Of a stretch of DNA of 64,000 nt, positions 20,907 to 33,953 are shown piece by piece. The notes under the pieces are model-generated. The model searched no databases. It was not told the origin of the DNA and saw only the letters and a program-made list of their open reading frames with translations. Source of the DNA: Linnemannia schmuckeri (Eukaryota; Mortierellomycota; Mortierellomycetes; Mortierellales; Mortierellaceae); contig JANATG010000008.1 of NCBI GenBank assembly GCA_029449235.1, forward strand, positions 930,001 through 994,000, in the 5' to 3' direction. The position numbers and the translations under genes are program-made. Every line of letters begins with the position of its first letter. Within the stretch, counting starts at the first letter, position 1.

Positions 20907-23657
20907 TATTGTGATTATGTGATTGTATGTGTTATGAGATTGAGGTCGTGTCGAAAGGAGTTTCGTAAAAGAATGAAGTTTGTAGCAGAGAGTAGAGAAG
21001 GAAAAGGAGAAAGTGGAGGTGTTAAGGTGAAGAGTAAAGGGTAAAGTGTGTTGGGCCACAAAGTGGGTGGGCTTGGAGTGAGGTGCAAAAGAGGAACAAG
21101 GAAACAAAAAAGGGGGGGTGCCGAAGATTATATAACAAAACCCAAAGCCGTTGCCGTTTTTTTTTTTTTTTCGCCTGGTCGAATGGGATGGTTCTCTGAA
21201 CTGGTTGGCCCTTGAACATGAACTTGGTCTGAGGTGATAGATGATATGGCTTTCGAGGTTTGTGAACAGAAAACTCTGTCAGGCGTTTTTGCTCTCAACT
21301 CAAGCATTAAAAAAGAACTCAGACGAGAGGGTAAGAGAAGGACCGACAGGGCATGCAGGACAGGTATGTAGCCTCTTCCCGAAGTGGGTGTAGAGGTGGA
21401 CACCAAAAAGAGACAACTGACAATGTGAGCATCCAGCTGGTGCCTGAGAGAGGAAGGAGAGGAGAGATGGTTTTGGCGGCTATTTCTCTTCACCTGGAAA
21501 AAAATAATAATGAACGGCCTGGATTAGTGGCTACAGAGTATTACCCGGAAAGCCAACTCTCTTCAATGCAACCTTCGCTAGTATATCTCTCATCGTTTGC
21601 TCTTATTTTTAGCCCCTCTTTTATGCTTGTAACCCCAAAGTGGTAGCTCGCTTTTTACTTTTTCATATCTTTGTCCACAATAATTTTCCTTTTTGGCCTT
21701 TCTAAGCCGGTCAAGCTGTGAATGTGGCCAAGAAAGAGGTAATCGTATTTGAGTAGCTGAACGTGCACATGTAATTCAGATGAGGAAAGGTGTAGTAGTT
21801 TATCAGATAGCAGTGCTATTTTTGCTCCGCAATTGCGTGAATGGTCCTTTACATGATACTTGTGCCCGATCAAGTGTTGTTCTTATTCATGTGTATATGA
21901 AAAAAGCGACAAGGTGAATTGGTCGGCATTTGTATGAGGTATACGCTTGCTCTTCGTAATGCAATTTTCTAAAACAAGTGGACGACCGCTTCATGGCCAA
22001 AAATGGACGAACAATGGACATTCCTATCCTCGCATCCAGGGTCATTCGGACAAAGATAGCCCAGCAACCACTTCAGTCGAACAAAAAAAGAGAAAGAAGA
22101 GAGCGAAACGGAAGCGCCCTTTGGCTAATTATTACATACGAAACTTTTTTTTGAGAGCCAGAGGTTTGAAAAACCCTTTTCGCACGAATAACAGGGCAGG
22201 AATGGGATACATGTCGCTTGGACTGGATGTGGGGAGAGCACATCATCCGGTTTTATTATTCAGACACCCTCAGAGCTCATAAAGGTATCTCTAGTACTGT
22301 GGATGATGGTCGTCTACATAAGGGTGGATGGCATGGGCAATGGGATGTTACATGATACTCCATGGAGACACTAAACCCAAATGCAATATCTGTCCGATCC
22401 TAACACCTATTGGTACAACAAAAGGAGAGTCTAAGTGTCTATAGCGTCTATTTTTCGCTTTTTTGTCCCTCCTCCCACAACACGCAACGCTGCTCTCAGA
22501 TATGTTTACACACCCTCTTCACCCCTGGATTGTCCTTGCTAGCTTGACTAGTCCTGGTTTAGAGCGTGAATGAGCGCACAGATGACGATGATAATACTGA
22601 GATTTCTGACCTCAATGCCTAGGGCATATTGGCGTCCTCTAATGCTATGTAAAGTGAATGGATGGGCTATAATTTCAAAGAAACGCGTTCAAGAAGACGT
22701 AACAGCGCAAATTCAAGTGTGCAGGATTGGCGGGAATAGTGGTGTAGTTGATGTTGTTTGTTCTGTGCTCGTCATGATGCTTTGTGTCTCTCCACATACG
22801 CGCGTGCGTGCTCGTGTGTACTCCTTTTGTCTATGTGTTCGTTCCCATATGCAGCATATGTCTGCAGAACGTACAGTAGCACAACAATCAACAAACAACG
22901 AAGAACGACAACCTAATGTGTCAAATACACAAATAAGAGTGAATTGTGCGCCCTTTAGAAGCGAAAGAAAGAGAGAGCACAATAAGTGCTTCCTCAAACA
23001 CACCGTCCGTCTGTAGGTCAATATGTTCAATGCTTTCTCTTCTCCCCTCTCTTAGTCCTTCCTCTCCTTTATTTTGTTCTCACTCTGTCTCTACCCTTTT
23101 GGAGATGTCGTTCGTGGTGAAATTATTCAAGGGATCGATAGCAAACGAAAAAAAATGGGAAGGGGAGAGAGAAAGACGAGGAAGGGAGGTCAGACAAGGC
23201 AATTAGTATCCACTTCACTCGTCCACTCAATCATTCCCTCAATCAAACAGTCCAAGGGCTTTCTCACAAAAACATAACATCACAAACGAAGGCAATCATA
23301 TACGCACCCTCGACGGTGGGTGGGTGCATCCTATTCCATCCTTACTCTTCCTCCTCTTCCCGCTTTCTATCTCTTCTTTTAACCTTTTATGTATTGTTTT
23401 CTTTCTTCCTTTTTATCTCCTCTTTGCAATCCACATCCTTCCCGCCATTTCTGCATCACCTCCATCCGCAACACCTCACCACCACAATCGCCACCACCAC
23501 CAGCGGCAGCACACATCAACAGCCGCTTTTGTGTCCATATTTCCCTGTCTTAATCACCCTTTGAACCGTAAAATTATTGTTCAAGACAAAAAGGTCTAGA
23601 AGCTTTGTCTTCTCCATCAGGAACTTTAATCACTCTCATATTCCATTTCTACATCCC
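20907..23657. other. 2.75-kb intergenic region without a recognisable gene
   Basis: This is the largest gap outside the accessory patch. Open frames (for example 21655-21873 minus and 22570-23016 plus) lack supporting motifs, starts or codon patterns. A T14 tract is at 21159-21172, and CT-rich sequence from 23330 to 23570 looks like the promoter or 5' UTR of the coiled-coil gene. No structural RNA was recognised by eye. Confidence 0.45.
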
Positions 23658-26600
23658 ATGGCACCCAAATCTATCGCATCCAGTAGCAATAACCTTCCAC
23701 CTTCCTCCTCAGACAACAGCAGCAACAACAACACCTCCAGTAGCAGTAGCGCAAGCAACTTCCATAGCCGACATGGCTCGACAATCTCGATCCTCTCCGT
23801 CCCTCTACTGGATCCCTTCTATCGAGACTTGGCCGCGCTTAAGACAGATTATACAGCGCTCTATGCAGAATTGAAGCGCACCCAGCAGACGCTCCAGCAG
23901 TCGTACCAGGACCTGATGATGGCCCAGGAGCGGTCTAAGCGGGCCGAGACTGACTCGGGGCGACTCAAGGCTCAAATAGAGATTATTTTGTAAGGCAAAG
24001 GGAGGGTTTTTTTCCAATTTGTTAGACGTATTTGTTTGCTTTGTGAACGCTTTGGTTAACAACCATATTTTACTATCCGGTTTTCTGTGTTCGTGTGCAT
24101 GTCAACACACACGCACTCTCTTATCTCTGTGACACATACACAGCAAAAAGCATGTCGAACATCACCCAGAACGAGAAGCACTTGTCCAACAACTGGAAGA
24201 ACTGCAAACAAGACTCAACATCGAACTAGGTGCCCGTCGGGTCCTCGAGCAAGAGCACAGTCTTCTCCATCACGAACTGATCCGCTATCGCCTCAACAAC
24301 AGCAACGTCAAACCACCTTCTTTATCTTCAACAGCGAACGCTGCTGCTGCTGCTGCTACTGCTCAATCCAATCCTTCATCACCTTCACCGGTGGGCTCGA
24401 TTCGATCGGCGACTTTTGCGTTGTTTTCGGGAGGCGGCAGTCGGAAGAGCATCAAGAATAACATCATCAATACCGGCACCGGCACCGGGACTGGGACCGG
24501 TAGCAGCAGCAGCGGAAGCTATTATAACAATGACAGGACGCCTTCTATCAGGAGTGTGCGCACGACGGACGAGATTCAGCTCATGCAGGAGTCTTCTCCT
24601 GCACCTCCTCTACATTCATATCACTATAGCCTCTTGTCTGCTCCTTCTACCCCAAGAACTACCTCCAACTATACCTCCTCTATCTCCACGCCTCCCCCAC
24701 CCCCAACAACACCAGCACAGCAGCAGTACGGAAGCGGAGTTACCGTCATCCAAGATCTGGACCATGAGAACCTGGCAACCATCCAGGCTCGCCTACCTTC
24801 CTTAGAACAACTCGAGAGTCAAAGGCTATTCTATGACAAGTTGGCCGAGGAGAATGTTGCCATGAAGATGGAGATTCAGGACCTGCGGCACCGCAACAAA
24901 GCCGAAAAAGACTCTGTACGTTTTCTACCTGAAAGAGAAGATAATTACTCCGTGCCAGTTCTTATCCTTTTGTTTACTAAACACACATCAATGCATTCCG
25001 TTCCTATTAGATCAAAGGATATATGTCATTGTTCGAAAGCCTGCAAAAAAAACAATCAAACGCTCTGGCGGTCGCACAAGCCGAAATCGACCTCCTCCGC
25101 TCAACAATCCAAGAACATACTCTCCGTCTCGAGTCCCGCGAAACCCTCATCCAAACCTTTGCCGCCACCGTCAACTCTCAAGCCATCGAACTCGAGATCT
25201 TAACAAGAGATGCCTCGCGTGAACGAACCGCACGTGCGAAAATCGAACAGGAGATGGCTTCTTTGTTAGAGGCGAGTCTGTTGATGCTGGAACGACTTTT
25301 TGCAAACGTGGATCAGACGGTTCGGTCGGGGCTTGTGAGGGCTTTGGATCCGATTCGGCAGACGATTCATCATTTGGAGATCCCAAGTATTCTTCAGGAA
25401 TGGGATTTGTGTGAGCAAGGGGTACAACGGGTTGTTAATGATTTGGCTAGGAGTGTGGTTTATCAACAGGAGGTTCAGGAGAGAGGGCTTGAAGGAGGAG
25501 CTGGAGGTGGAGGTCGAGGTGGTGCGGGGTCGTCGTCAAGTGGGAGCACGGGGTCATCCCTTGTTCGAGCCAGTAATAACACGAGCGACAGCAGCAGTAC
25601 TTTTAACGGCAACAACAACATCGGCAGCAATGGTGCTCGAAACCCTCGCAACAGCATCAGTTCAATCCACTCAGCCATGACATCCTACAGCACCAACAGT
25701 ATTGACAACAGCATCAACGGCAGGAATCACCACCAGGAAGAGTATCCCGAAGAATCGATGTTGATCCTGGACAACAATTTCAGTCAACAGGTCTTTGTCT
25801 GGCGCAAGTTCACTGCAGACACATTCTTGGAGGAGTGTGTTAAGAGTGTTGAGGACCTGGCCCAGGAGAGACGGGAGCTGCAGACTAGGATTGTTGAGCT
25901 GACTCGTGTTATTGTTGAGCAGGATGAGGCTCTTCGACTGAAGGATATTTCTGCTTCTCGTGAGAAGGGTGAAGTGGAGCAGGAGAAGAAAGAGAAGGCT
26001 GCGGAGAATGTTGTCGGGGACATGGAAAAGGAATCCCTCGCAGAGAAGAAGGAGGAGGAAGCAGTGGATGAAAAGCAGAGGGAGACCACCACCGTAGACG
26101 GCAAGAGGAAGGAGAACACCACTGTAGACGGCAAGGAGGACGACGACGCAACTGATATGGGTATCGACCTCCCCTCTCCAGAAATCAATCTCTCACCAGA
26201 TACACCACCCAAGGACAGTTTGGAAGATAGAGAGGAGTCGTTGCCTGCAGGAGGAGACAGAGTGGGTCAGGAGAGCCGCTCCAAGGACCAGCAGGAATCA
26301 CCACTCCTACTCAATGATATCGACCACCAGAACAGAGCGAGCAGCAGTACTGCAGCAGCAGAGGGGGAGAATAGTCGAGAGAGGACAAGACGGCTGGAGT
26401 TGATTCTACAAAAGGTTCTGGAGTGGAGTGGCGATCGCCTTGAGCCTTCCAAAGGGAAAAGCGCAGGAACATCGCCGTCAATCACAACAGTGGACGAGTT
26501 CGACAAATCAGGAGCTTTAGAGACGGCAGCAGGAATGGGAATGGAAGACGTTAATATCTTGTCTCTGGGCATATCTGAGACGCCAATGACGGTCATGAGG

Positions 26601-27473
26601 GCAGAAGTGAGCCTAGTCAAGGACACCTCGTCGTTGACGACCGCAATGAACAACTCAGTCTCGAATGTCACCCTGTCCAACAGCGACGTTTCTAGACCCA
26701 AGAAGGACGACCTTGAGACCCTTCTCCAATTGATTCGTCAAGAGTTAACAGGGACTAGAATCGTACCTTCGGCAGAAGCTGGTGCACTGGATGACAACGT
26801 AGTCTACGCGTCGCTAACTCCGACTACGGCACCTCTTCTGGACATAGAAGCCGAGAATGTTGTGATTGACGTTGAGGATCAGGAAAAGCCAACAGATATG
26901 GAACTGCCACATGTTGAGCCGTCGACCACAGTATCTACACCCGCGACAGCAGCAACAACATTGACCATCATCACTACCGACACATCTGTCACCGATACCC
27001 CTTGCGCCACTAACAGCAACACCGGCCATACAAGGACACAGACGCGTCCTGAGGGTATCTCAACGTCATCCTTAGCACTGGCGCGCCGCACTTCCTCCTC
27101 CTCCACAGCGTCAACGCCCACAACATCTCTAGCCTCTGCATCCTCAATATCATCAGCCTCCAGCAGCAGCAGTTACCTCTTCTCCTCAACCAAGCTTGGC
27201 AGCCTATCCACCCCACCATCCCCAGGTTTGGGTGGCATCGGCGGCCCGGATGGCCAGACCCTCCTCGATGTCGAAGCTCTCTGTCGCGACTTGGCCTTCC
27301 GCTCCTTCCCCACTCAGCACCAATGGTCCAAGAAATCCAAGAAGCAGCCGTCCACCTGGTATCCTTCTTCTACTTCTACTTCTTCTTCCTCCACAGGAGC
27401 GTTAGGTCTTCCACCACGACCATCTCTGCTCTCTTCCTCCTCCGTTGCTTCTCAGCATCAGCACAATAAATAA
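23658..27473 (+). CDS. Large coiled-coil protein of unknown function
   Basis: Three exons (23658-23989, 24144-24915, 25011-27473) encode 1,188 residues. The first ATG in frame (MAPKSIASSSNN) was chosen because the open frame further upstream has only non-ATG codons. Heptad-like coiled coils appear at residues ~55-150 (YAELKRTQQTLQQSYQDLMMAQERSKRAE), ~325-365, and ~370-470 (LRSTIQEHTLRLESRETLIQTFAATVNSQAIELE). Another lies near residue 660 (CVKSVEDLAQERRELQTRIVELTRVIVEQDEALRL). Between and after them are Ser/Asn/Gly/Thr-rich linkers and a Glu/Lys-rich segment with two near-identical repeats (TTVDGKRKENTTVDGK). The C-terminal 300 residues are Ser/Thr-rich. The layout suggests a cytoskeletal, tethering or scaffold protein, but no family can be named. 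Confidence 0.85.
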
Positions 27474-27598
27474 GATGGAGAGACGATGATAAATATTTTT
27501 TTTTCTGTGCCAAGCAAGCAGGCGCGAATTTCATGATTTATTGAAAATCAGGAGCAAATTTTGTGGACAAAAAGTGGGGAAAGATTGCACACACACGC

Positions 27599-28762
27599 TT
27601 AGTTCTTGATGTTCTCGATCAAGAGGGCTACACATAGTAAAGGGAAGAAAAAAGAGGAAAAACGGTTGGGTTGTTAATCATCAAGATGCTTCTTCCAAAG
27701 TAAGAGTATCGGCATTTGAACACGAAGAGGGAATAAAACAGGATACTTACTAGGGGGGAGAGACTGCTTGAGCTTCTCGGCCTTGGCGGCATCGTTGATG
27801 ACGAGAGTGTACAAGTAGCGGGAGCAACGGACCTTGAACTTGATCTGGCTGCCGTTCTTCTTGATGCGGCCGGCTATTGGGTTGATAAGGCAAGAAACGA
27901 GACATGTTTGGTAAGTATTTCAACGCTCCTTCTTCTTTTCGATGTCTTGCGCCTGATCTTCAAGATCTTCTTGAGTGTCGTTGAATAAAGGTGCTGAGAT
28001 ATTCCTAAACGAGTCGTCTGTGTTTGACGGTTGCGTAGTTCACGGCTCGTGTTACTCTCCCACTGTAAAATATCCTTATTGCATGTCGTCAATGAATACC
28101 GGTCGTTCGTATCAAAGGATCGTGTTGTTCTTGTTGAGTTACTGCTTTTCCCGTCAATTCGAACATGCTCTGCTACCTCAGGTCCTTTGCCAAAGCTGGC
28201 GATCACAATTGATCGGTGAAGACAAAGGGAGGCACACGAGCTGCATTTGATGTCATTCGGTGTACGCTCCACTGCGGCAAGGTATGTCCTGCACGCGCCT
28301 CAGACGTCCATCATGGCCCATACGTCTTTGATGTTTTGTGCTGACATTTCTATCAACGACCCTTGTGTCCTTTCCCGAAAGTGATGGTCCTGATGGTTGC
28401 AAGGTTGGATTGACTGTCGAGTGTAATAGAGGTATCCTGCTTGTGAGCGATCGGCGGAGTTGTCTGATGACCAGTGAAGAAATACATACACTTGGCGTCC
28501 TTTCTGCGGGCAATCTCGAGGAACTGCTTGATGTCTTGAACTTGCTTAGGCTGGTATCGGGAGAATAAAAACGAACAAAGAGATATATCGATTAATGGCT
28601 AGCTCTTGATCAAGATCTCTGTTTCGTCCATGAAAAAGAGGAGAGAGGAGAAAGTATCCTTGATCAAAGTTCCGCCGCGAGATGTTGGGTTGCTAGGTCC
28701 GATTGTTCTTTTCTCCTTTCACTAAAGTGCTTGCGCACTCCTTATTGGATCGGTTCCACCAT
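27599..28762 (-). CDS. RPL38: 60S ribosomal protein eL38
   Basis: Coding exons 28550-28490, 27873-27751 and 27627-27599 encode PKQVQDIKQFLEIARRKDAKSGRIKK, then the eL38 core QIKFKVRCSRYLYTLVINDAAKAEKL and end KQSLPPTLLIENIKN. This is essentially the whole 70-residue protein. The initiator Met is not in the exon starting at 28550, so an upstream exon must end in ATG. The best candidate is the ATG at 28762-28760, followed by GT and with A at -3. Another is at about 29174. The 616-nt intron between 28490 and 27873 is unusually long for this window. Confidence 0.85.
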
Positions 28763-29416
28763 AGTTGGTAGTTTGTCGCTTGATGTGATGTAGTGTCTCT
28801 TTAAAAAACGAAGACGAGGATGGAGTAGCTCCTAAACACCCTTATTGCATTCGTCCTGTACTGTCGAGGCTGACGGCAAGAAAAAAAAAAAGATCAAAGT
28901 GCCGCCATGGTGCTGGGTTCTCTTCCTCTTGGATTGCGTGATGGTCTTGATCGCCTTGATCGCCCTGCGGCCAGATATGCTTTGAAAAGTGCGGAAAAGT
29001 CAAGTGTCGTTGGTGATGGTGAAAGTGGATTGTTTCGTTCCTGATGAGTTGTCGATGATGTTGGCGTGCAGTGTACGGTTCCGATGTTGTGCTTGCGGAT
29101 CGTATGGTGACCGATGGATCGATCGATGGATGATGTTCGCCATCCGAAAACACAGATTCTTGAGCCGCGCTGTACCATGGCTGATAAAGGTGAATCAAAA
29201 GAGAGAGCTTCTGCCTCACACAGATCCTGACCTCAAAAAGGACTCAAAATTTAATCATCCGTCACATGATCAAGAGCGCCACCAATTTTAGCTTGATTTT
29301 TATTTTTTCGTGCTTTAAAAAAGCCAAAACTGTGTACGATAAAGGCAAGAGAGCAGAAGAAAAAAAATGATGATAAAAAGCAAGAAGAAAAAAGAAGAGC
29401 CATTGACTGCCGCTGA
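28763..29416. other. Intergenic between RPL38 and the chromatin gene
   Basis: About 650 bp, both neighbours on the minus strand. It must contain the RPL38 promoter and possibly its first non-coding or ATG-only exon. An open minus-strand frame at 28894-29178 has no supporting motif. Confidence 0.4.
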
Positions 29417-32400
29417 TTACACGCTATTGCGTTGGATAAACAGGAAGAACTGCTGTGTTTCCATTTTGCCACCTGGTCCTCCCCCCTGGAAGAGGCCTCC
29501 AACCTGAGCACTGATCCAAATGTCAACCGTTGTCAACCCAGGAGTCAAAGGAATGGTATAAACATGATGTCCGATCGAAGGGTGCGACGGAAGTGCTACC
29601 AATCCAGTTGGCATCAATTTCCGTCCGTTCTGGAACACCGACATCCCGATCTGCTGCTGAATGGGTGCAAGCTGCGCGGCCAACAAGGGGATAAGCGTCA
29701 CCGATGCCGCATCCTTGTGAACAGAGATGCTATGCGCGTATGTTTCGCACCCAAGGTTCATACCAAATGACTTGTCCTCCGTATCCACCTTGATCGATTG
29801 AATCATGGCATGTCCTGTAGTTTGAAAGCAAAGAAAAAAGTCGTTAGCAATTGCTTCGAAATAAAAAAAAATCATAAGCCATCATCAGTACAAGCTCTGA
29901 CACTGGTTGCATTACCTTTTCTGGGACCGACATTGGCATCGTAAACTGTGGAAATGTCGGCGGGAGTAAAGTTTTGAGGCGTGCCCGCTGGGAGCAACAT
30001 ACCGGTTCTCGAGTCGATAGTGGACCCAGGGATGCCCATCTGCAGACTTCCTGGAGATCCAGGAGAGCTCATCGACTGTGATCCCGTTGGGCTTTGAGGG
30101 AGAATAGGCGGCTGTGGGTGTGGAAGCTGAGGTGGCATTTGAGTGGGTTGCATCTGGGGCGGCTGCATTTGTGGAGGTTGCATTGGCTGAGATTGCATCT
30201 GCTGGTATTGCAGCGCTTGTTGTTGTTGGAACAAGTGCTGCTGTTGTTGCTGCTGCTGCATCAAGAGCTGCTGCTGCTGCTGAGGGTGCATCATATTAGG
30301 GTTGTTGTTTGCATTCATCTGAGAGGAGACGCGACGCGAGCGTTGCTGAGCCTGTTGTGCCTGGTGTTGCTGCTGCTGCTGCGCAAACTGTTGCTGCTGC
30401 TGGTGCATATGTTGTTGCTGTTGCATGTTGAATTGCGGGCTGAACTGCTGTGGAGGTTGATGCGGGTGTTGAAAATTCATGGGCTGTTGGTGCTGTTGAT
30501 GTTGATGATGCGGGAACTGCTGCTGCTGCTGCATCTGCTGTTGTTGCATCTGCTGCTGCTGTTGGTATTGTTGCTGCTGCAAGTGCTGTTGCTGCTGGTG
30601 TGGGTGCGGGTGTTGCTGTTGAGGATGTTGCGGTTGCTGTTGGTGAAGGAGTTGGTGTGGATGTGGTTGTTGTTGTTGGTGCATTGGTTGGTGTGGCTGC
30701 TGCTGTTGGAGCTGCACCTGTGCTTGTTGGGGCTGAGGCTGCTGCTGTCGTGGCATCTGACTGGAGCGACGTCTCTGTGACGACTGCTGGACAGGCGAGG
30801 TCATACCGTCAACATCCACATCCTCGTCTTCCTCCTCGTCATCGTCGTCGTTATCTTCATCGTCATCATTGCTCCTGCTCTGTCGGCGCTTTGACGGCTT
30901 CGTCTTTTTGGTCGATAATGTCCGCTTGCTCTTCCTGCCGCTGTCACCTTGGCTAGTTGACGCAGCACGGCGTCCGTTGAATTGGCCAACCGAATTCTTG
31001 CTATCCTCTGCGGTAACGTCGCTCTTGACTGCAAACTTGGGGAGCTTGAGAGGTGAAGGGTAAGGGCGGACTGGAGTTGGTAAAGGATCGGTAGTATAGA
31101 CGCGCTTCCAGTCCTTGATCAGGAAGGCCGACTTTCCTGTCTCGGAGTATCGATTTTCGCAGACATACACATCCTTGGGGTCAAAATCGAGAACCAGGCC
31201 GCGAACATAGTCCTTGTGGGCCTGCACATAGACTTTATGAGAGACTAGCGCAAAGTCAAACTCCCACTCTCCTGACGCCTTCAGCACCTCCTTCTCGTAG
31301 AAGGTCTGTCCTGGAACCTGGAGAGTTTGCTCAGGTCGAAGGAACTTCGAGCCAGCAATAAATCGATTGCCCCTGTAATCATTAAGCACAGATGCAACAT
31401 GTTAGCACCTTGCTTATTGATATTATCGCCGACTACATGTCGCCCTAAAAAAATCTCGAGTGGGTGCGGAGGGAACTTGCCTGGAATCGACTTCCAATCG
31501 CTCGACAAGTAAAATGGTCCTGAAAGGGTCGGTCAACTCGACAAATTCTCCCCTCTGAACGGTAAAGTTGTCCTTTACATGATTCGGCACCTTTTGTCTG
31601 TCACTCTATTACGGAAAGGGGGGATCGACATGCGTTAGTCAAGGAGATCGATATTGTAGCTGCATGCAGGTCCACCGGAAACACAACTTCTTCAATGCTC
31701 ACCTTGTCAACAGCCGATGCCTTGGGGTTGTCGACCAACTTGTAGGAGGCGTAAATGTCTTTCTTCCTGGTGTTGAACAGCTTCAGAAGCACTCTGGCGT
31801 CCTTGTTAATCCGTGACCCATCCTCGTTAAAGATAAGCGCATTCTCGAAAATAAGCTGGAATTCTCGATCAAAGTCGTCTACATTCTTGTAGTGTCCGTT
31901 CTTTATCCTAGCCTATAAGGTGGGTACGTAGAGCGAAGTACGATTATAGTTAATAACAGTATTCTTCCTTGGCAGTCCTTCACAGCTTACTAGTTACAAA
32001 CTCAACCGGCGGCGAACACACCTGGACAAGCTGCAAGGACATGGGCGATTTGATGACTTCGTAGTATTCTGGATATTCATCTTTCGATGGAAGGGCCAGG
32101 AAGATCTCCGCTAATTCGCGACCGCTAGAGCATGAGTGACAGACGAAGTAGAGGATAGTGTCAACAAAATGTTCCTGGCTGCGACATCGTTCAATGCAAG
32201 ACAAACATTCCCAAGCTTCATAGGTTAACTTACGTCTTGTCCTTGTGGTTCAGAATAAGCTTATAGAGGTCGTTAAAGGCACCGATGAGAGGGCTGGCAG
32301 GGATCGTAAGGATGTTCTTTCCTTCCTTGCCAGGCTTGGACTCCTTTGGCTGGGATTTTGGTGAATCCTTTTCGTCTCCATTCCTTTTGGGCTTTCCCGC

Positions 32401-33953
32401 CTTGGTCGACTTTGTCTATTAGTAAACAAGAAGCGAGGCAGCGGGTCAGTTACAGGAAGTGTGTTGCACATGGAGTGAAATTTCAAGACTGTGCCCTAAA
32501 ATAGAATGCTAGTCAAACGTACCTCTGCAAACATTTTATCCCACTCTGGGGACGACTCATATACAAGCTCCAATGCAACCTGTCCGTGCTCATTCTTGGC
32601 CTTCTTGTCTGCGCCGTACTTCTCGATAAGCTGCTTTGCGACATCCAAATGACCTATGAAAAAATCACAACGTAATTAATAAAAAAATGTTTACGTTAGC
32701 AAATTAAAGGAAAAAAAAAGTAAAAGACGTTGGGGCTTGCATCCTGCATGAAGCTAAGTAAAGGCATACCTCCGAATGCGGCCCAAGCAAGAGGTCGACC
32801 CCTATACCATGTATCCTCAAGTTCAACGTTGGCGTTGAATTCCATGAGCAGATCGACAACGTCCTTGGCTCCATAGTAGGCGGCAGCGTGGAGGGCTGAC
32901 CAAGTGAAGGTGTTCTCCTCAAATATACTGGTTTCGAAAAGAGTGTCAGGGTGAACATTTCTCTGAGTCAGATAAATGCGTAAAGCCTTGGTGTCGTTCT
33001 CTTCCACTGCCAGAAACATCTTTCTCACATCTACAAAAAAAAAACCCCCCCGCGATAATGGAATTCGCAAGGGGATGTCGCAAAAACAAAGAAAGGGAGG
33101 GCGAGAGGGTGAGAGAGTGATAGATAGAAGGTAAGTTAGCATCTGTTTAATTCCTGCAGGTGAAAGAGCCAACCAACCTGGACGATCTCTCTTTTTGCCT
33201 CGTTTGTCGATATGTGTGTTAAGAGATCGAAAAAGAGTAAGTGATAACATACCATTTTCGGGGAGTACGGTTTGTTCAGGCTGCTTTAACTTGAGCTTGA
33301 GCTTTGTTGCCTCGGGACTCTTGACCGCCTATACCATGATTGTGTTTTTAAATGATAAGTGTATTAATTCACGTTGTAGCCCTATTGATACAAAAAGAAA
33401 GGACGACGGGTCTCGTTTGCAAGCAAAGGATTGCGTTGTGATCCCTATAACTATGGTGTATCCTCTCTGTCTGTCACCCAAGACGCGTCTTTTTTGGTAG
33501 ATCAACCATCCACAAACACTGCTCTCACTCCTTCTCTCCACGGTAATCATTCCTGTCGTCGAACATCAGTGCTTCCGTTTTTTATATCCTCTCTGGTGTC
33601 AAATCAACATCATCCTTCTCAGCAATTAAGTCCCTCGAGTCGTGTTGCCTCACTAACTTCGCTGTTTTACTCCACATCTAGTTACTTTCAGAGTTGATTG
33701 TTGGGCGTTTTGAGAAGAAGGGAGGGGAAGAGAGAGAAATAAACACGGTCCTTTGCTTGCAATACGTTTGGCGGGAAAGAGGCTCTCTTCTCTCAATGGG
33801 GATCTGCCCTCCTGGGAAGAACACACAAGGAGGTGGACCCTGCCTGTGCTCCCTCTTCTTGAGATTCGAATTGGAGAATGTTGCTGTTGTTACCTGCATG
33901 GACACGTCTTCGTCTGGGGAGATCTGCTTCGAGTTTCTTCGACCGGAACTCAT
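29417..33953 (-). CDS. Ankyrin-bromodomain-BAH chromatin protein (RSC1/2-like)
   Basis: Ten exons (33953-33894, 33328-33253, 33030-32770, 32653-32523, 32415-32234, 32124-32022, 31912-31703, 31605-31481, 31372-29916, 29814-29417) encode 1,000 residues. Order: ankyrin repeats at ~50-165 (WSALHAAAYYGAKDVVDLLMEFNANVELED, GHLDVAKQLIEKYGADKKAKNEHGQVALELVYE), then a bromodomain at ~210-330 (GRELAEIFLALPSKDEYPEYYEVIKSPMSL, NALIFNEDGSRI). A BAH domain follows at ~345-470 (GEFVELTDPFRTILLVERLEV, FYEKEVLKASGEWEFDFALVSHKVYVQ). Next come a basic/acidic linker, a ~300-residue Gln-rich region, and a conserved-looking C-terminal domain (869-1000). Bromodomain plus BAH is the Rsc1/Rsc2/polybromo pattern of SWI/SNF-type remodelers. 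The intron after 31481 has a GC donor (AG|GCAAGT), the only one noticed here. Confidence 0.88.

Noticed and set aside
22570..23016. 148-codon plus-strand open frame
   Set aside because: Begins with GTG, no conserved motif, lies in an intergenic region with GT/CT-rich low complexity.
30094..30780. 228-codon Leu-rich open frame on the plus strand
   Set aside because: Antisense of the Gln-rich (CAG) region of the bromodomain-BAH gene; Leu runs come from CTG codons.
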